From Perkinsus olseni (lineage: Eukaryota > Perkinsozoa > Perkinsida > Perkinsidae): a stretch of DNA of 64,000 bases. Each line of letters opens with the position of its first letter. Position 1 is the stretch's first letter. The translations under genes and the position numbers were made by a program. Under the pieces are notes generated by a model. That model made no database searches, was not told the origin of the DNA, and worked only from the letters and a program-made list of their open reading frames with translations. Below are positions 44,555 to 56,504 of the stretch, in pieces. Location: NCBI GenBank assembly GCA_013115135.1, contig JABANP010000088.1:1-64000 (forward strand), read 5' to 3'.

Positions 44555-45539
44555 ATGTCTTCCGAACAACAACAGACTTCTTCATCCAAGCTCACCGTCA
44601 CTAAAGTAGATGAATGCTTCATGGCGGCTGCCTGCATGAGTGCCAACGCCGGTGTTATCCTTCGCCATGGTGGCCCTTTCGGTGCCTCTGTCGTCCGTGA
44701 TGGTATGCCCATCAGTTGTGCTCATAACACTGTCCTCTACAGCAAGGACCCTACCTGCCATGCTGAGGTCAACGCTATCCGTCATGCCGTCCGTCATCTT
44801 GGCCGATCTGAGCTCTCTGATTGTGTCCTGTACACCACCTGTGAGCCTTGCCCTATGTGCTGGGGTGCTATCATGGCTAGCGGCCTTAAGGTCATGTATG
44901 TTGGTGCTGATCGTTATTGTGCTGCTCGATTCGGCTTCGATGATAAGGCATTCTATGATGAGTTTGCCGGTCCCGAGTCGGGTACCATGATGCCGGTTAA
45001 CCCTACCAAAGACTGAGGAGGATGAGAAGTGGATGGCTAAGGTAGTGACATCTCAGCCTTTTGTTGTTATTCATGATTCTTGCCTCAGCTCACTTCCCAC
45101 TCGCACGTTCTTGTTGTCTCTGCTGCTGGTGAGCTCGTCGGTGATAGCCTCTCCCGTGGATCTGACCGTGGTGATGCTTTGGATACTCCCATGGTCCGAG
45201 CCATCAGGATGGCCGCCATAACTCTCGGCACTCATGAACTCACTGGATGCAAAGTGTAGGTTTACGCAGGTGGACCTCTTTGAGTGTTATTGGCGGTGGT
45301 TTCTTAGGTATGCCAGTACCCAGCCTGATGTCTTCTCCCATTGTGCTTGCCTGTGGGCTCGTATCTCGAAGTTGTTCTACTCTGAGCGTGCTGCTGATGA
45401 GTCCGAGGCCTGCTATCAGAGACAGCAGCTTGCCTTGAAGGCTGAGGATCGTGATCTGACTACTGCTTGGGGCTGTGCTGTTGATGAATGTGAAAATGTC
45501 TTCAAGCAGTGGAAGAGTCTATCTGGACAAATATATTAA
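44555..45539 (+). CDS. Guanine-deaminase-like protein B, two deaminase-fold domains
   Basis: The first domain is a single long exon from ATG 44555: ECFMAAACMSANAGVILRHG, GPFGASVVRDG, DPTCHAEVNAIRHA, CEPCPMCWGAI, then FGFDDKAFYDEF. All zinc and catalytic residues of GuaD-type guanine deaminases are present. A one-base shift at about 45005-45015 separates this from EEDEKWMAK. After a roughly 48-nt intron the second domain reads HVLVVSAAGELVGDS, DTPMVRAIRMA and, after another intron, YASTQPDVFSHCACLWARIS with no HAE or PCxxC. It ends with a helical tail (VFKQWKSLSGQIY) and a stop at 45539. Exon layout and the altered C-terminal motif match gene A. Likely cytosolic purine salvage; the role of the second domain is unknown. 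Confidence 0.75.
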
Positions 45540-45799
45540 GCTGTGGTATGGAATGAAGATGATGGTGTGATGATCAATCTTTGTCGGCCACGGAATCGGG
45601 GGTGCGACATTGATTATCATACCACCTCCTACCAAGCTCCTATTGACTCTTCTGCATTTTTACCTGTTATCAGGTGAACCTAATTGTATTTATAGTTACT
45701 GTCATTACAATGGCTGATGTCTAGTGAATTTCCGTGGACTTGAGTAGGGTGATATCAATTAGTGGCTTCACAGGGCCTTTGCTGTCGTGATGCCTAGGT

Positions 45800-47232
45800 C
45801 ATATGCTGCAGCACTGAGAGGTAGAGCGGAGGAACTCTTTCGGTAGGCAGACACTATCTCGAAGCAGGTGGTATCCAAACGTCTTCTCGTGGAGGGCCGC
45901 CGAAGCGACCGTTGGATGGAAAGAGAAGTTTGACTCAGGATCAGCTTGAAGAGGTAGCTGGTGAACACGACGGTGTCGTTGTACTGGGCATGAATGGTCA
46001 GGTTCGAGAAGCCTTTGCTTTGTTCGATAGCGACAACTCTGGTTGCATCGACGCTCGGGAGATGAAGGCGGCTATGAGGGCCTTGGGGCTCGAGGATGTA
46101 GTTGGGTCCTGTCCATTCACATGGATCATGCTGATGGTAATGCAGGTTACTAAGGATATGGTAGCTCGCATGCTGGCTGAGGTTGGTAAACATCCGAGTC
46201 AGACAGTGACCTTGGATGAATTCTGTGATATGATGGCTCCTATGATGGTACTAGAGGGCGGGGGAGGAGGGACATCCCAGTGCTCTGGGAATGTAGCCAG
46301 CCCATCTTTTTTTGTGAAATTTTTGTACTGCACGATGCTTAAACAGAGTACTGCAATTAGTTAGGGAGCTAGGAGTCGGGCATCTCAATGGCCGTCCAGG
46401 GTTCGTACCGCCGTCTCACCCGCATTCGTTCCAACTGCTATGATGGGTTCGGACATGAGCAAGCGTCACTCGATTGTCAGTGTAGACGACAGCGTTCAAG
46501 ATGGTGCTGTCGGGACAAGTGGCCCCCTGTGTACTCGTCTGCTATCTCTTAAGTTCGTGTGTAGCGTATCATCATGTCGCCACTGAGTGTGCAAGCTGCT
46601 CTCTCCAAGCTGGTGCCTTCATTGGAGTGGCCTTTAAATCAACAGCGAACTCGAGGAAACACGTACCCACCGTCATACCACATCACTCAGGCCAGTAAAG
46701 ACTCACGAGAGGAGATAATGAAGATATTCAAGCTGTTCGATGAAGATAACATTGGTAGTGCACTTCAGATCCAGGTCCTGTAACGCCGTGTGTATGGACA
46801 GCGGGACTAGTAGTAGCAGCAGTAGGCAGCAACTCTGGGCCTTTGGTGGTCGTGATCTGGTATTGAATATCGTAACACTCGCCAATAGTCCATCCGTAGC
46901 AATCACATCGGAATCTGTGACAGGGTAAAATCCGCGATCTTTGTACTTAGTTATCGAGGGACACCGAGCAGTTGGGCGCAGGTAAAATAACTTTCCGGAG
47001 TCTGAAGAGAGTTTCGACAGAGCTGGGTGAGAACATACCAGATGATGAGTTGATGGAGATGATAGAGGAAGCTGATCGATCTGGTAGTGGCGGCCTATCA
47101 TCGATCTAGTCGGATGGCTACACCTTAGGGGATGGTAGCATTTCCTTTGATGAGTTCTACAGAGTAATGCGTCGGAACACGGATGGTACTGCAAGTTTAT
47201 TAGATGATTTCGATTCCGATGAGGATCTGTAG
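45800..47232 (+). CDS. Centrin (caltractin) with four EF-hands
   Basis: The first exon carries [19 protein letters not shown], typical of a centrin N-terminus; the ATG is not certain and lies at or before about 45.9 kb. EF-hand 1 is [13 protein letters not shown] (calcium ligands intact). EF-hand 2 ([11 protein letters not shown]) lacks ligands. [20 protein letters not shown] leads into EF-hand 3, which after a roughly 230-nt intron continues [12 protein letters not shown]-hand 4, after a short intron, is [13 protein letters not shown]. The C-terminus is extended by an acidic tail ([11 protein letters not shown]), stopping at 47232. A long intron of about 440 nt separates the two lobes. Centrins organise basal bodies and centrosomes. 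Junction phases agree throughout. Confidence 0.85.
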
Positions 47233-47325
47233 TAATTAATCCGTATCATGCTTAATCATCATTTTGTTGGGTTCAGCCTCTATAGTGATGATGCAGGGAT
47301 GTCATGCAGGGACTTCTGAACTCAA

Positions 47326-48324
47326 ATGCCGGAGTCGTCGAAACCGCCGCTAACCAAGGCAGACGTCCCAGAGGTACTGCGGAAGGCCGAGCCTTTCCTA
47401 CGATACCCGATGTCGAGGTTTTACTTCGTACGGAGCGTAGTACTCGGGGTAGTTCTGGTGCCAATTCGACTGTTCCTCTTCGCCACCAGTATGCTCATTG
47501 CTGGTCTCGTTTTCTATGTCGGACACTTTACGCATTCTGACGTCCTGGCCTTCGGTGCGATGAGGTTTTGGGGCAAGTTCGCGGTGTTTTGTCTCGGCGT
47601 TATTCCAGAACTCAGTGCAGATCCGGCGGCACCAAAACCTGAGGAGCTCACGAATAAGTCCCACGTGATCGTAGCGGATCACATCAGCTTTGTAGAAGTA
47701 CTTTATCTTCTTTCGGTTTACCTGCCGGCATTCGTTGGCAAATTTCCTCTCAAAAAGGCTCCTCTCATCGGAGACTGCATGCGATATTTGGATTGCATAT
47801 TTGTTAATCGATTGGTCGGTAAGAAGTCTACACCAACGACGGAGCTTCCTCAAAGCTCACGTGGTCAACCCTGAGGATTTGAGGCCTTTGCTGTTGTTTC
47901 CGGAGGGCACGACGTCGAATGGTACGGGCTTGATAACTTTCCATACTGGGGCGTTCTGCCTTGGCAAAACCGTTCTACCGGTTGCTGTCTGGTATCCCGA
48001 CTTTGTCCGAGGTCAAATGTTTGATCCTCACTGGTCCTATGGGAGTATCATTACGTTTGTTATTGGTATGATGGCTCAGCCGTACACTAAGGATGCACGT
48101 ACACGTTATGGCACCAGTGGCTCCCAAAGCAGGGAGAGAACCCTCAGGATTTCTCTCAGAGAGTGCGCCAGCTGCTCGGCAAGGAGATTGGTATTCCGCT
48201 GATTGACGGCGACTACAAGGATAAGGTCCGTCTGAAGAGACTAGTAGCGGCTGGTTTGTTGAGGAGTAATGACGTATACGGTTATGCGAGGGCGAGTTTG
48301 GGAAGCAAAAAGAAGATGAATTGA
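47326..48324 (+). CDS. LPCAT-type lysophospholipid acyltransferase (PlsC family)
   Basis: It begins MPESSKPPLTKADVPEVLRK. A membrane segment follows (SVVLGVVLVPIRLFLF, then SMLIAGLVFYVG). The acyltransferase blocks are ADHISFVEVLY (H-x4-E, where most members have H-x4-D), CIFVNR, LFPEGTTSNGTGLITF and VLPVAVWYP. The C-terminal part reads LWHQWLPKQGENPQDFSQRV and ends SLGSKKKMN at 48324. The frame shifts once after about STPTTE (near 47850) and once near 48095, with no room for introns. The enzyme would transfer acyl groups from acyl-CoA to lysophospholipids at the ER membrane. The Glu in motif I is conservative but unusual. Confidence 0.8.
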
Positions 48325-49167
48325 ATCAGCGTTCCCTGCTTGGGTTCATCGTCATTCACTCTGTTTGTTCATAGTCCACAGTTTAAGTTGGAAGTATCTT
48401 TGGCGCACTCTTTGTATAGTAAGAGGGAAGTCTTCTTGATGTTGTGTTGAGTTAGTGCTGGTAGTAGCGGCAGTAGCAGCGGCGGCTGGAACACTACGAA
48501 GGGTTTTGATGATCGTTGGGGTTGTTGAGGTCAGAACTGGTTTGTGTAGCCTCGAGGGTGTAAGAGAACGTATTTGAGTTCACAATCTCCACCTCAACGG
48601 GCGTATTTCCGTACACGCAGCATGACGATGAAGTAAAGCAAACTAACTACGATGAATGCAACGTGCTTGCCCCCTAGCAACTCGAGTGGTACTCACGCTG
48701 GTACCACTTACACGTCCCCGAACAGACGAAGCGATGGCATAGGGTGCAAGCCGCGTGTGTTCTGATGAACATACCGACCTGACTGTAGAACTGTCTGAAC
48801 CCAGAACGCAGCTCAGGGGCGTTATAGGCGTGTTCGAGACCCCCTGGTTCGACTACGGTCGATGCTTTCCCATTCACTGCATCCGCGGTACTTGTAGTTC
48901 TCATGAGGGTCATGATGTTGTCGCGTCATGTTCTGTCGGTATCGGACAGGGAGATGATGACACGGCCACCGATGGTTCTAGCCCGGAGGTGCTACCATCA
49001 CTTACACCCCTACTCAGAACTCCGCTACCTTCAGGTTGTCCAGCACACCAACTGCCCCAGCAACAGTCTCTCCTCATATCCTGGAATTGGACACTTCGCA
49101 GCATCAATTTGCGCATAGATTTTCCAATGTATGCGGGTAGTAGTGTGACTGACGTCCGCTGGTACAC
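48325..49167. other. Spacer, possibly with 5' exons of the next gene
   Basis: No domain recognised. A plus-strand frame at 48755-49261 is open for 168 codons, but its composition is not convincing. An acceptor (CTGTCCAG, near 49179) suggests that the following gene has an exon upstream. Confidence 0.35.
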
Positions 49168-52056
49168 TTGTCGGCTGTCCAGATTGTCTCCACCCGGAAG
49201 TCGGTCAAAGCAACGTCGACACAGCAGCGGCTTGCCGACAATTTACACATGCTCCGGCTAGTGGTCCAACGACCTGATGGCATTGCGGATGCAACTATCG
49301 ATAAGCTCATCCGGGGTGAGGTTTGCATAAGAGCTTGCTTTCTAGCTCACGTCCGTGTCAAACGGCAGCAACGGTGGTGGCAGAGTCATGCTGAGAATGG
49401 TTGATATGCAATTCAACAATACACCAACGGCACACAACTGACAGGAGTTCGGTTTATACAACAGCATCCACGAAGGCCAAACGCCACTTAACGACATATA
49501 GATCACGAGTGGCGACACTCCGGCCGCCATAACGATAAGTGCACCAATCCCTGCCGATTTGCACGAGCGTTCATGAGATGTTGGAGATCGGCTTTAGTAG
49601 TCGTGAACTGCTCATGAGCACGCCTGGAGATACCCCAGGACGAGGGAAGCTGAAGCGTTTCCGTGTATCGTATGACATCATTTCAGAGACGGTGAAGCTC
49701 CTGAACAGCAGCCCTCCTTCGTCTACTGATATCCTCCACTTGGCATGGATATTGTGTGCCCTACGGCGCCCTGCTGAGCTCACCACCCTCTCTAGTCTGG
49801 CCCAGAGTGAGATATCCCACCTCTACTAATATTCTACCCCCCTGCTCAGATACTCTTACCGATCCTGAGTTCGTCGTGTACTTCATACGATACTTGCGGG
49901 AGGCTAATCCTCGCTTTGATGCGGACCACCGTGAGTGCTCCCTACCATCGATACACAGCCCTCTCATACGACCTCTCAGCTTTCTCGACGATAGCGAGGT
50001 TTCTTGCCGCCGCTACTGGGGAAGCCGACACCCTTTCTGACAGTACGGTACAGATTCTGGTGGAGGAGTTTGTCCGGTCCGTTCCCGACGGGCAAGATAG
50101 CTGCGGTGCCTGCTCAGCGTAGAACCTCTCGTCAATTCGCTTCATCTTATTTATCTACCTTGAACCATTCAGGTTGGCTGACAGGCTCGTGTCTAAGGTC
50201 TCATCACGCATGGACACCCTCTTCTACTCTAGCTTGCCTGGCGGCTCTGACTGAAGCCACTGGAATAAACGCACCCCAAGTGGTCGACAAGGCCATGAAG
50301 GTAGACCTCACATCCTTGCCAGAAGGCACGCTGGTTGCTGTGAACAAGGCAGTCTTCCGGTCGGGCTACAAAGGGCAGCTTCGGCAAGTTTGATCTGCGA
50401 GTCTGCCTTGGTTGCCCTGCCTGGCATGACCTTTGACGAGATCCTCACACTAGCAGCAGTTGTGGTGGCGAAGAACTTCCCAGGGCGTCCAATACGCCAA
50501 GGGAGCCAAGGGATGCTTGGCATCACTCTCGGAGAAGATACTAGCTGATGCAGCGCTCAGAGACGCCTCCCACAGCGCGGAGGGTTTACGCATCCTTGCC
50601 GACCTCATCTTCACAACTCACGAACAACGACGAGGAGAGGCTCGTTCCCTGCGTCACGCTGTGACCTCTTCTGATTGGATACGGGAGTTTTTCATGAAGA
50701 AGCAGGGCCTGAGACCCTTCAAAGGGGCCTGGAACAGGGGCCCCTCATTCCTCTCTATAGCGAGGGCCTTGGCCTACAATAACATTGATGATGCAGCCTT
50801 CAGCGAGTTCATGACGAGTGTGGTCAGCAGCAGGCATGCTGCCATAACCACTGCCTGTGAAGACGTTGCTGTCACTCTGTACAGAGTGCAGAGGTAACCC
50901 TGGAGGCCGCGAAGGAGCTCGGTTCGTCTACGCGTCATCATCATCGTCATCGCGATGAGCTCTTCGAGACTACCCTTTCTCAAATCGCCAAGTTGATAGA
51001 CGGCAAGTCGCAAGCCATTTTCATCAGGAGCAAGCAACGCGCGCCCGCTTTCATCAAACCTCGTATGCTCGGCCTCTGCAGCGCCGTGTGGGCTATTGGC
51101 ACGACGCATGAGTAATCAGTCGTTCGATAGTCGAGGCTCGAGTTCCGCGCTTCTCAGGCTTCGTGACAGGAGGGAGTTCGCTACTGCGGTGGAGTTCATC
51201 TTCACGCATCCGACACTTAACGTTATACTACCTGATAAAGAGGAGGTCTTTACCGCTCGCCAGTTGGTACAAGTGGCCCAGATGGTGTCCTTGAGGGGTG
51301 TCGAGCAGCTCACCCTCGAGGTCAGCTGCACTCTCAGCTCAGGTACTCCCGACGCCCCGGTTCAGGCGCGGTCGGTGATGCACAGGTTGCTGACGAGCAC
51401 TGAGCGAATGAATACATTCAGTGTGAATGAGGAGACTCAGAGGTAGGCTCAAAGGCAGGTGTCATCTTCACTACGCCTCTCTCAGGCGCAAGCATTGCTC
51501 AAAGCTTGCCACTCTATTCGAATGTTGCATACCGGACTGCAAGGCCTCGTGCTGGGTCCACCGATCTGGCTACCACATCGATGTTGTCCTCAATATTCCG
51601 AAGGAGCTCAACTCCAGTAGTAGCAGCGGGAAGAGTGGTAAGCAAGGCGCAGAGTTTGCCTCGGTATGAGCTGATTTTCAGCACCTGGGCGGGGTAAGCT
51701 AGCTTTGGGGCTGTGGTACCTTCAGCCCAGTCAGATGCATAGAACCCCGGATGGGAAGCTCCTGGTTACGGCGACTCATGAGTGAGGCATGTACTTGAGG
51801 CAAGGCGCAGGCGTCAAGTTACAGGTTCTCGAGAGAGTTCCTACTGCGCACCTCGAAGGATATCGATGCTCTAGTTTTCGTTACGAGAGATGAGGTTGAT
51901 GCACTGTTGTCCAACTCGAGAGCACAGGAGCTCACTGCGTGGGTCGGGAAGGCTCTTGAGAGCAATATGAAAGCGATGAAGGGAGCAGCTCTGGAGACAG
52001 CAGAGAGAGAACCTCCCGTACCATCGAAACAGTTGATCTCCAGATCCAGACTGTGA
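49168..52056 (+). CDS. Probable RAP-domain, helical-repeat RNA-binding protein
   Basis: A series of plus-strand exons encodes alpha-helical segments: QQRLADNLHMLRLVVQRPDG, ISETVKLLNSSPPSSTDILH, FIRYLREANPRF, GMTFDEILTLAAVVVAKNFP, LRILADLIFTTHEQRRGEA, AYNNIDDAAFSEFMTSVV and LFETTLSQIAKLIDGKS. The C-terminal part has GYHIDVVLNIPKEL and, near the end, FLLRTSKDIDALVFVTRDEV, which resembles the beta-alpha pattern of RAP domains. It stops at 52056. RAP proteins with helical repeats usually process organelle RNA (mitochondrial or plastid) and have expanded in apicomplexans and their relatives. The start and several junctions are unresolved, and the RAP call is tentative. Confidence 0.4.
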
Positions 52057-52372
52057 CTGGTATGGTCACGAGTTACTCTGGTACTGAACGTTCTCGTGAC
52101 AGGTCCATGCTCAGTCAACCATCCTTCCCCCACGCGAGCGGCTAAGAAGATTTTCATGTGTGTTGTTGGCTTTCTTCTCCGATGCCGTTTCTGCATAGTA
52201 ACCTGCCGGTTTGAGTCCTCGAGTAGGTTGATATAAAGAAAGCAATGCAATTCACCAACTCATACGAAGGCACTCACACCACGGACTTAAACGCACTGAA
52301 CCAACATGCTGCGGTAACGACACTCGGGAGGGCATCACAAGAAGCCCATGTACTCCTCAGCCTTATGAATTG

Positions 52373-53820
52373 TCACTGATGGGGGATGGAAGCATGGTGT
52401 CTCTGCTGCTGGGGGGTCCACCTTGTCACCGCACATACCACCACCACCACCTGAGAGAACTCGATACATACAGCGTAGAAGAAATCATTGTAATGCGATA
52501 GCTTCTGGATGGTCACAGTTGGTGGCATGAAATTGGAGCCCATCTCTGGAGGATCCCCAACCCCAAATCGCCCCGGGCATCCACAGTTGCCACCCGAGGG
52601 AGCATCGACAGCATGACCCCCCTTGTAGGCCTCACCCTTCCCAGCAAAAGAGGACGCTTGAGCATAGCTTGTCCCCGGCGGGCTCTGCGTTACCCTACAC
52701 AGGGGACTTGAATACGGTGACTCGTGAGTGGTTGTTTTACACAGCTCTATGAAGTGGTTCGGGAGAGATGAGCATGGCCTCATCCCGGGTCGTGAAGGGG
52801 CTCATCCTGGGCCCTGTAGGTTGGAGGTGGCTGTGAATGCCAGGATGCGGAGCTGTATGATGATGCCCTCCTGCGTAGGCCCGAACTCCGTGTGATGGGT
52901 GGCAGAGGACCTGGAAGGGAGGACCTCTCTACGGCAGCAGCAGGATCCACTCACTTGTGCTGCATGAGCACAGTTGCTGCCGTGCATGCAGCCGTGCGGG
53001 GTTGGGGCCCAGCATGATGACTCGATAGATACCAGCCTGGATACTGCCACATGCATCATAATCAACACCGAAGTAGCATACCTTCATCCGTAAAGTCTCA
53101 TCAAGAGGGTGCCCACCACCAGCATTGACAGTAACTTTATACCTGTATGAAGATCCACGCACGGGGATACCAACGGTGGCTCCTCACATGTGGGGTCTAT
53201 TCAGTTTCGAGCAGAACTTCTGGAAGACCGGTAGTTCGCCCCCGATCGGCTTGAGATCCCCCGGCAGCTCGTTGCTGCCACCTTCAATGCCATCACCGCT
53301 GCCAAGTCCCTCTTCTGCTGGCGTCTCAGCAGGCCTACCTCATCACATCGTCGACCGAAGATACCACGGCAACTCACGCGCTCTCCTCTCCCAAAGGTGG
53401 GCCCAAGCGGAACTTCGCATCCCATTTGATCATAGCTCGGTCAGGATGAGTAACGTCCAGCACTCTTACATGGACGTCTGTCACTGGCCTAACGTCACGT
53501 ACGAATGCTCACTCTCTCAGAAGCTCTTCTTCACCTCGCGAAGCGGAATGCAGGATGGGGTGTGTTTGCCAAAGCCCCAGGAAAGGAATCAGGTACACCT
53601 CCATTGCTACCACCGGGTATCATCACGCCGGGATAGACCTTCCCCTCGGGTCCTATTGAGCCGGCTTCACCATTCCCTAAACAGACGGGTGACACCTATG
53701 GCGGTATCCCGTTGCGCTCGCCTCGGGTTTCGCCACCAAGAGAGGCAATTCACCCCAAAACCCCCGCTAGTGATGTTCTCCCGAAGATGCAGACACCAGT
53801 GTAGTGTGGAATGCGGATGA
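52373..53820 (-). CDS. Unrecognised multi-exon gene
   Basis: Several minus-strand segments end at good donors and look coding. In order they contain GKVYPGVMIPGGSNGGVPDS, VTDVHVRVLDVTHPDRAMIK, GGELPVFQKFCSKLNRPHM, YKVTVNAGGGHPLDETLRMK, VCYFGVDYDACGSIQAGIYR, and finally KGEAYKGGHAVDAPSGGNCG with SHYNDFFYAVCIEF. Introns appear short. Scattered cysteines and glycine-rich turns suggest an extracellular protein, but no signal peptide was found and the 5' end is open beyond 53.8 kb. I do not recognise the family. Confidence 0.4.
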
Positions 53821-53944
53821 GATAAGAGGACATGCGATGACACAATTCGAAGACAAAAATTGCGTCATACCACTCTTCCGCCAAATCGCGCCAGAAGGGT
53901 GCCTCTCGGGGACATTAATGCTTGTCTTTGTTTAACCTTAGACC

Positions 53945-54555
53945 GCAACATTTGTCTATACGACTATTCCACCGATGATGATACATACGCTACATCCGAA
54001 CCAATTTCATTGGATACTGGATGAAATCTTCGAGATAGCTGAGGTGGCATATCATATTCAAATTGTTGTCAATGGTCTTGAAGCTTGTGTGATTTACAAG
54101 CAACTTGAAGTAAAGTCTTTATGCCATGCTGATGGCTAACGAGCTCGTGCAGAGATCGGAACGACCAAGAGAGGTACTGCAGCCTTTCGGGCTGAGTTTG
54201 CTTGCATTGGGGTCGTTGGCAGGAATGATGAGTTGCAGGCCTATTCTGCTGTCACAGGGAGATGGTCATGTCACATACGTGCAGAATAGGGGATGTGATT
54301 TTCGCTCGCCCCGCCTGCTTACCACAGCCGCATGATCCACAGCAATGGTGGGCGGTAATCGTCGGTGAGTCGCACACGAAGCTGTCGTCTGATATATTCG
54401 TCGAGACTACGAAATTAAGTGGTCCGCCTGAGGAGATGCTGCTGTCTACTGAGCACATGATTGCAATGAATAGCACACACCAGGCTTGGGTGGTGAAGGG
54501 AGACTCATCTCTTGGCATTATCTCAGCCTTCTTTATCAGCTCATGTTGTACATGA
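53945..54555 (+). CDS. Uncertain small gene
   Basis: After a CTTAG acceptor near 53.94 kb the plus strand has open pieces, the clearest at 54262-54555: PQQWWAVIVGESHTKLSSDI, then EEMLLSTEHMIAMNSTHQAW. A minus-strand frame (54252-54611) overlaps it. Codon pattern favours neither strongly. No domain recognised. Confidence 0.25.
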
Positions 54556-54611
54556 TGAGGGTTACTGACGAATGAAGTCCACGGATGATCAACTAGTGCC
54601 GCTGCGACCAT

Positions 54612-55200
54612 TTCCGCATAATGCTTGTGACTGCATGTAGTAATGTATTAATGCTATTAACTAACTCAAAACCGGCAAGGTATCGCAATTCATCATCATA
54701 ATCTGTCATTGAGGTATAGCTGACGCTGTAGTCCTCCACCACTGTCCTTGATCATACCCTCTCTAATATCTGCCGCGACCACGGGATCTCGATCGTCTGA
54801 AGCATAAGGATGAGATGAGTTGCGGCCAAGCGAGTCGTGTCTTCACAATGTTCAACTTTAACTAGGTGGGGGCGAGTGGGTAAGAGATGTTCTATGCTGC
54901 TGGCTTCTTACCGCCATGACTTCCAGAAATCAAGAGATTCGGAGGAGGGGCAGTAGGAGATAAGGAGGAGGAGGAGACTTCAACTTGAGACGACTTCTAC
55001 TTGGTAAATACTCGGCAAGTGGCGCTAATTTCTCGACTCGACCAGACAAGCCTTGTAGTAAACGTGGCTTCGGGAGGATTCTCGACTCGACCCTTCTCAA
55101 GGGAGCAGCCTTCACTAGCTTTCTCCTTATCTTCCTTCTCATCCCCCCCTGTATCACGTACCGCCATATTGAAGCGAACGAGGGCCAAGAAACCATCAGC
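54612..55200. other. 3' flank of the SR protein gene
   Basis: Some minus-strand frames continue here (for example at 54997-55188) and may be alternative 3' exons of the SR gene that ends at 55201. No other gene is seen. Confidence 0.35.
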
Positions 55201-56251
55201 TCACCTATCGTCACGATCATAGCTTCTACTCCGACTTCTGCCTCCTCTGCCGCCTCCGCGGCCACCATAATAATCACGTTCCCTACGAGAACCACTTCAA
55301 TACACTCCCAATAGTGGTACAAACGAACCTGTATCCGCCTCCACCGCCTCTGTAATAGTCATCGCGATACCCGCCGCCACCACCATAACCTCCCTTCCGA
55401 CCTGAGCCCCATTCCAATGGTTACATCAAGACCGGATGGTAGGCACATACCTCTGTAGTCATCATCCATCCTTCTCATGGTCTTTGGAGACTTCCGCCTC
55501 TCCTTAGCGATTTCCACTTCTGACAAGGGAGGTATTATCATCAAGGCAGTCGGCTGTGAGGACTCACCAATAGCATTGCCGCCAATACGTTTGCCGTCCA
55601 TAGCTGCCTTCGCTTCATCAGCATCCCTTGGATCCGAGAACTCAACGAAGCCAAAGCCTCTTGGACGCCTCGAGTAGTAGTCAAGAGGTATGTAGACATC
55701 ACGGATCTCGCCATACTTCTCGAAGGCCTCACGCAGCATCATCGGATTGCAGTCGTAGGGCTGTGACAGCAACAAGCCGAGTAAATACAGCGCTAGGATA
55801 GTATGATATTACCAAATTCCTGGTGAGAAGACTACACGAGGTCTCTCTGGAAGGACCCCTTCCGCCAGGGGTTCGAGAACGGCTACGCTCACGTCTACGG
55901 GGCGCAGGGTCTGCACCGCCACGGGGAGATTCCGCGTCACCTAGAAATAGCACAGGCAAAGCATCGCCCAAATGCAGTAAAAAAACCGATCATCCGAGAG
56001 CCTTAACGTAGTACAAATTTGAGGACACAGTCTTCATGCGGATTTGCTCAGAATACAAAACGCTGCTCGCGAGGGGTGATGATACACTGTGAGTGTCATG
56101 CGTCTCAGCCCATACTGATGATACTACCACTGTCACGACGCTCTCTAGGAGACTCGCTCCTCCCTCTCCTATTGGAGGCACTACGGCTGCGGGAGTCCGA
56201 TCTGGCGGATAAGGAACGACTCCTGCTGGAGGATCTAGACGACGAGGGCAT
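55201..56251 (-). CDS. SR splicing factor 1 (one RRM, SC35/SCL-like)
   Basis: The ATG at 56251 begins an Arg/Ser-rich leader (MPSSSRSSSRSRSLSARSDS). After an intron the second exon gives RERSRSRTPGGRGPSRETSC and RNP2-like SLLTRNL. A short intron leads to PYDCNPMMLREAFEKYGEIR, DVYIPLDYYSRRPRGFGFVE (RNP1 RGFGFVEF) and AKAAMDGKRIGGNAIG. After another intron EVEIAKERRKSPKTMRRMDD follows. The tail is Gly/Tyr/Arg-rich (GGYGGGGGYRDDYYRGG, then RSRSRSYDRDDR) and stops at 55201. Proteins of this layout bind exonic RNA and promote spliceosome assembly in the nucleus. Exon borders match those of the neighbour at 56505, so the two arose by tandem duplication. Confidence 0.85.
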
Positions 56252-56504
56252 TGGTGGTTAACCTCGGGTACCACTGTCAAGCATAATGAAAGTCGTCGAT
56301 AAGAGGACAATCCGATGGATCACCCAACGCAACAAGAAGCAAGGATATTCTCATATAACGGTACTCATCTCATCAGAGATGATCATAATTCACTATCAGC
56401 ATCATCTAGGGAGCTTCAACCCTTCTCCAAGGGGAACTTACCATCACCTGTCACCATAGAATGCGGAGTCACTCCATCCTTCATACCTCTCGTTTAGTAC
56501 CTCT

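Noticed and set aside
48755..49261. 168-codon plus-strand frame between the acyltransferase and RAP-like genes
   Set aside because: Composition is mixed, there is no motif, and the downstream gene uses a different frame after an acceptor inside it.
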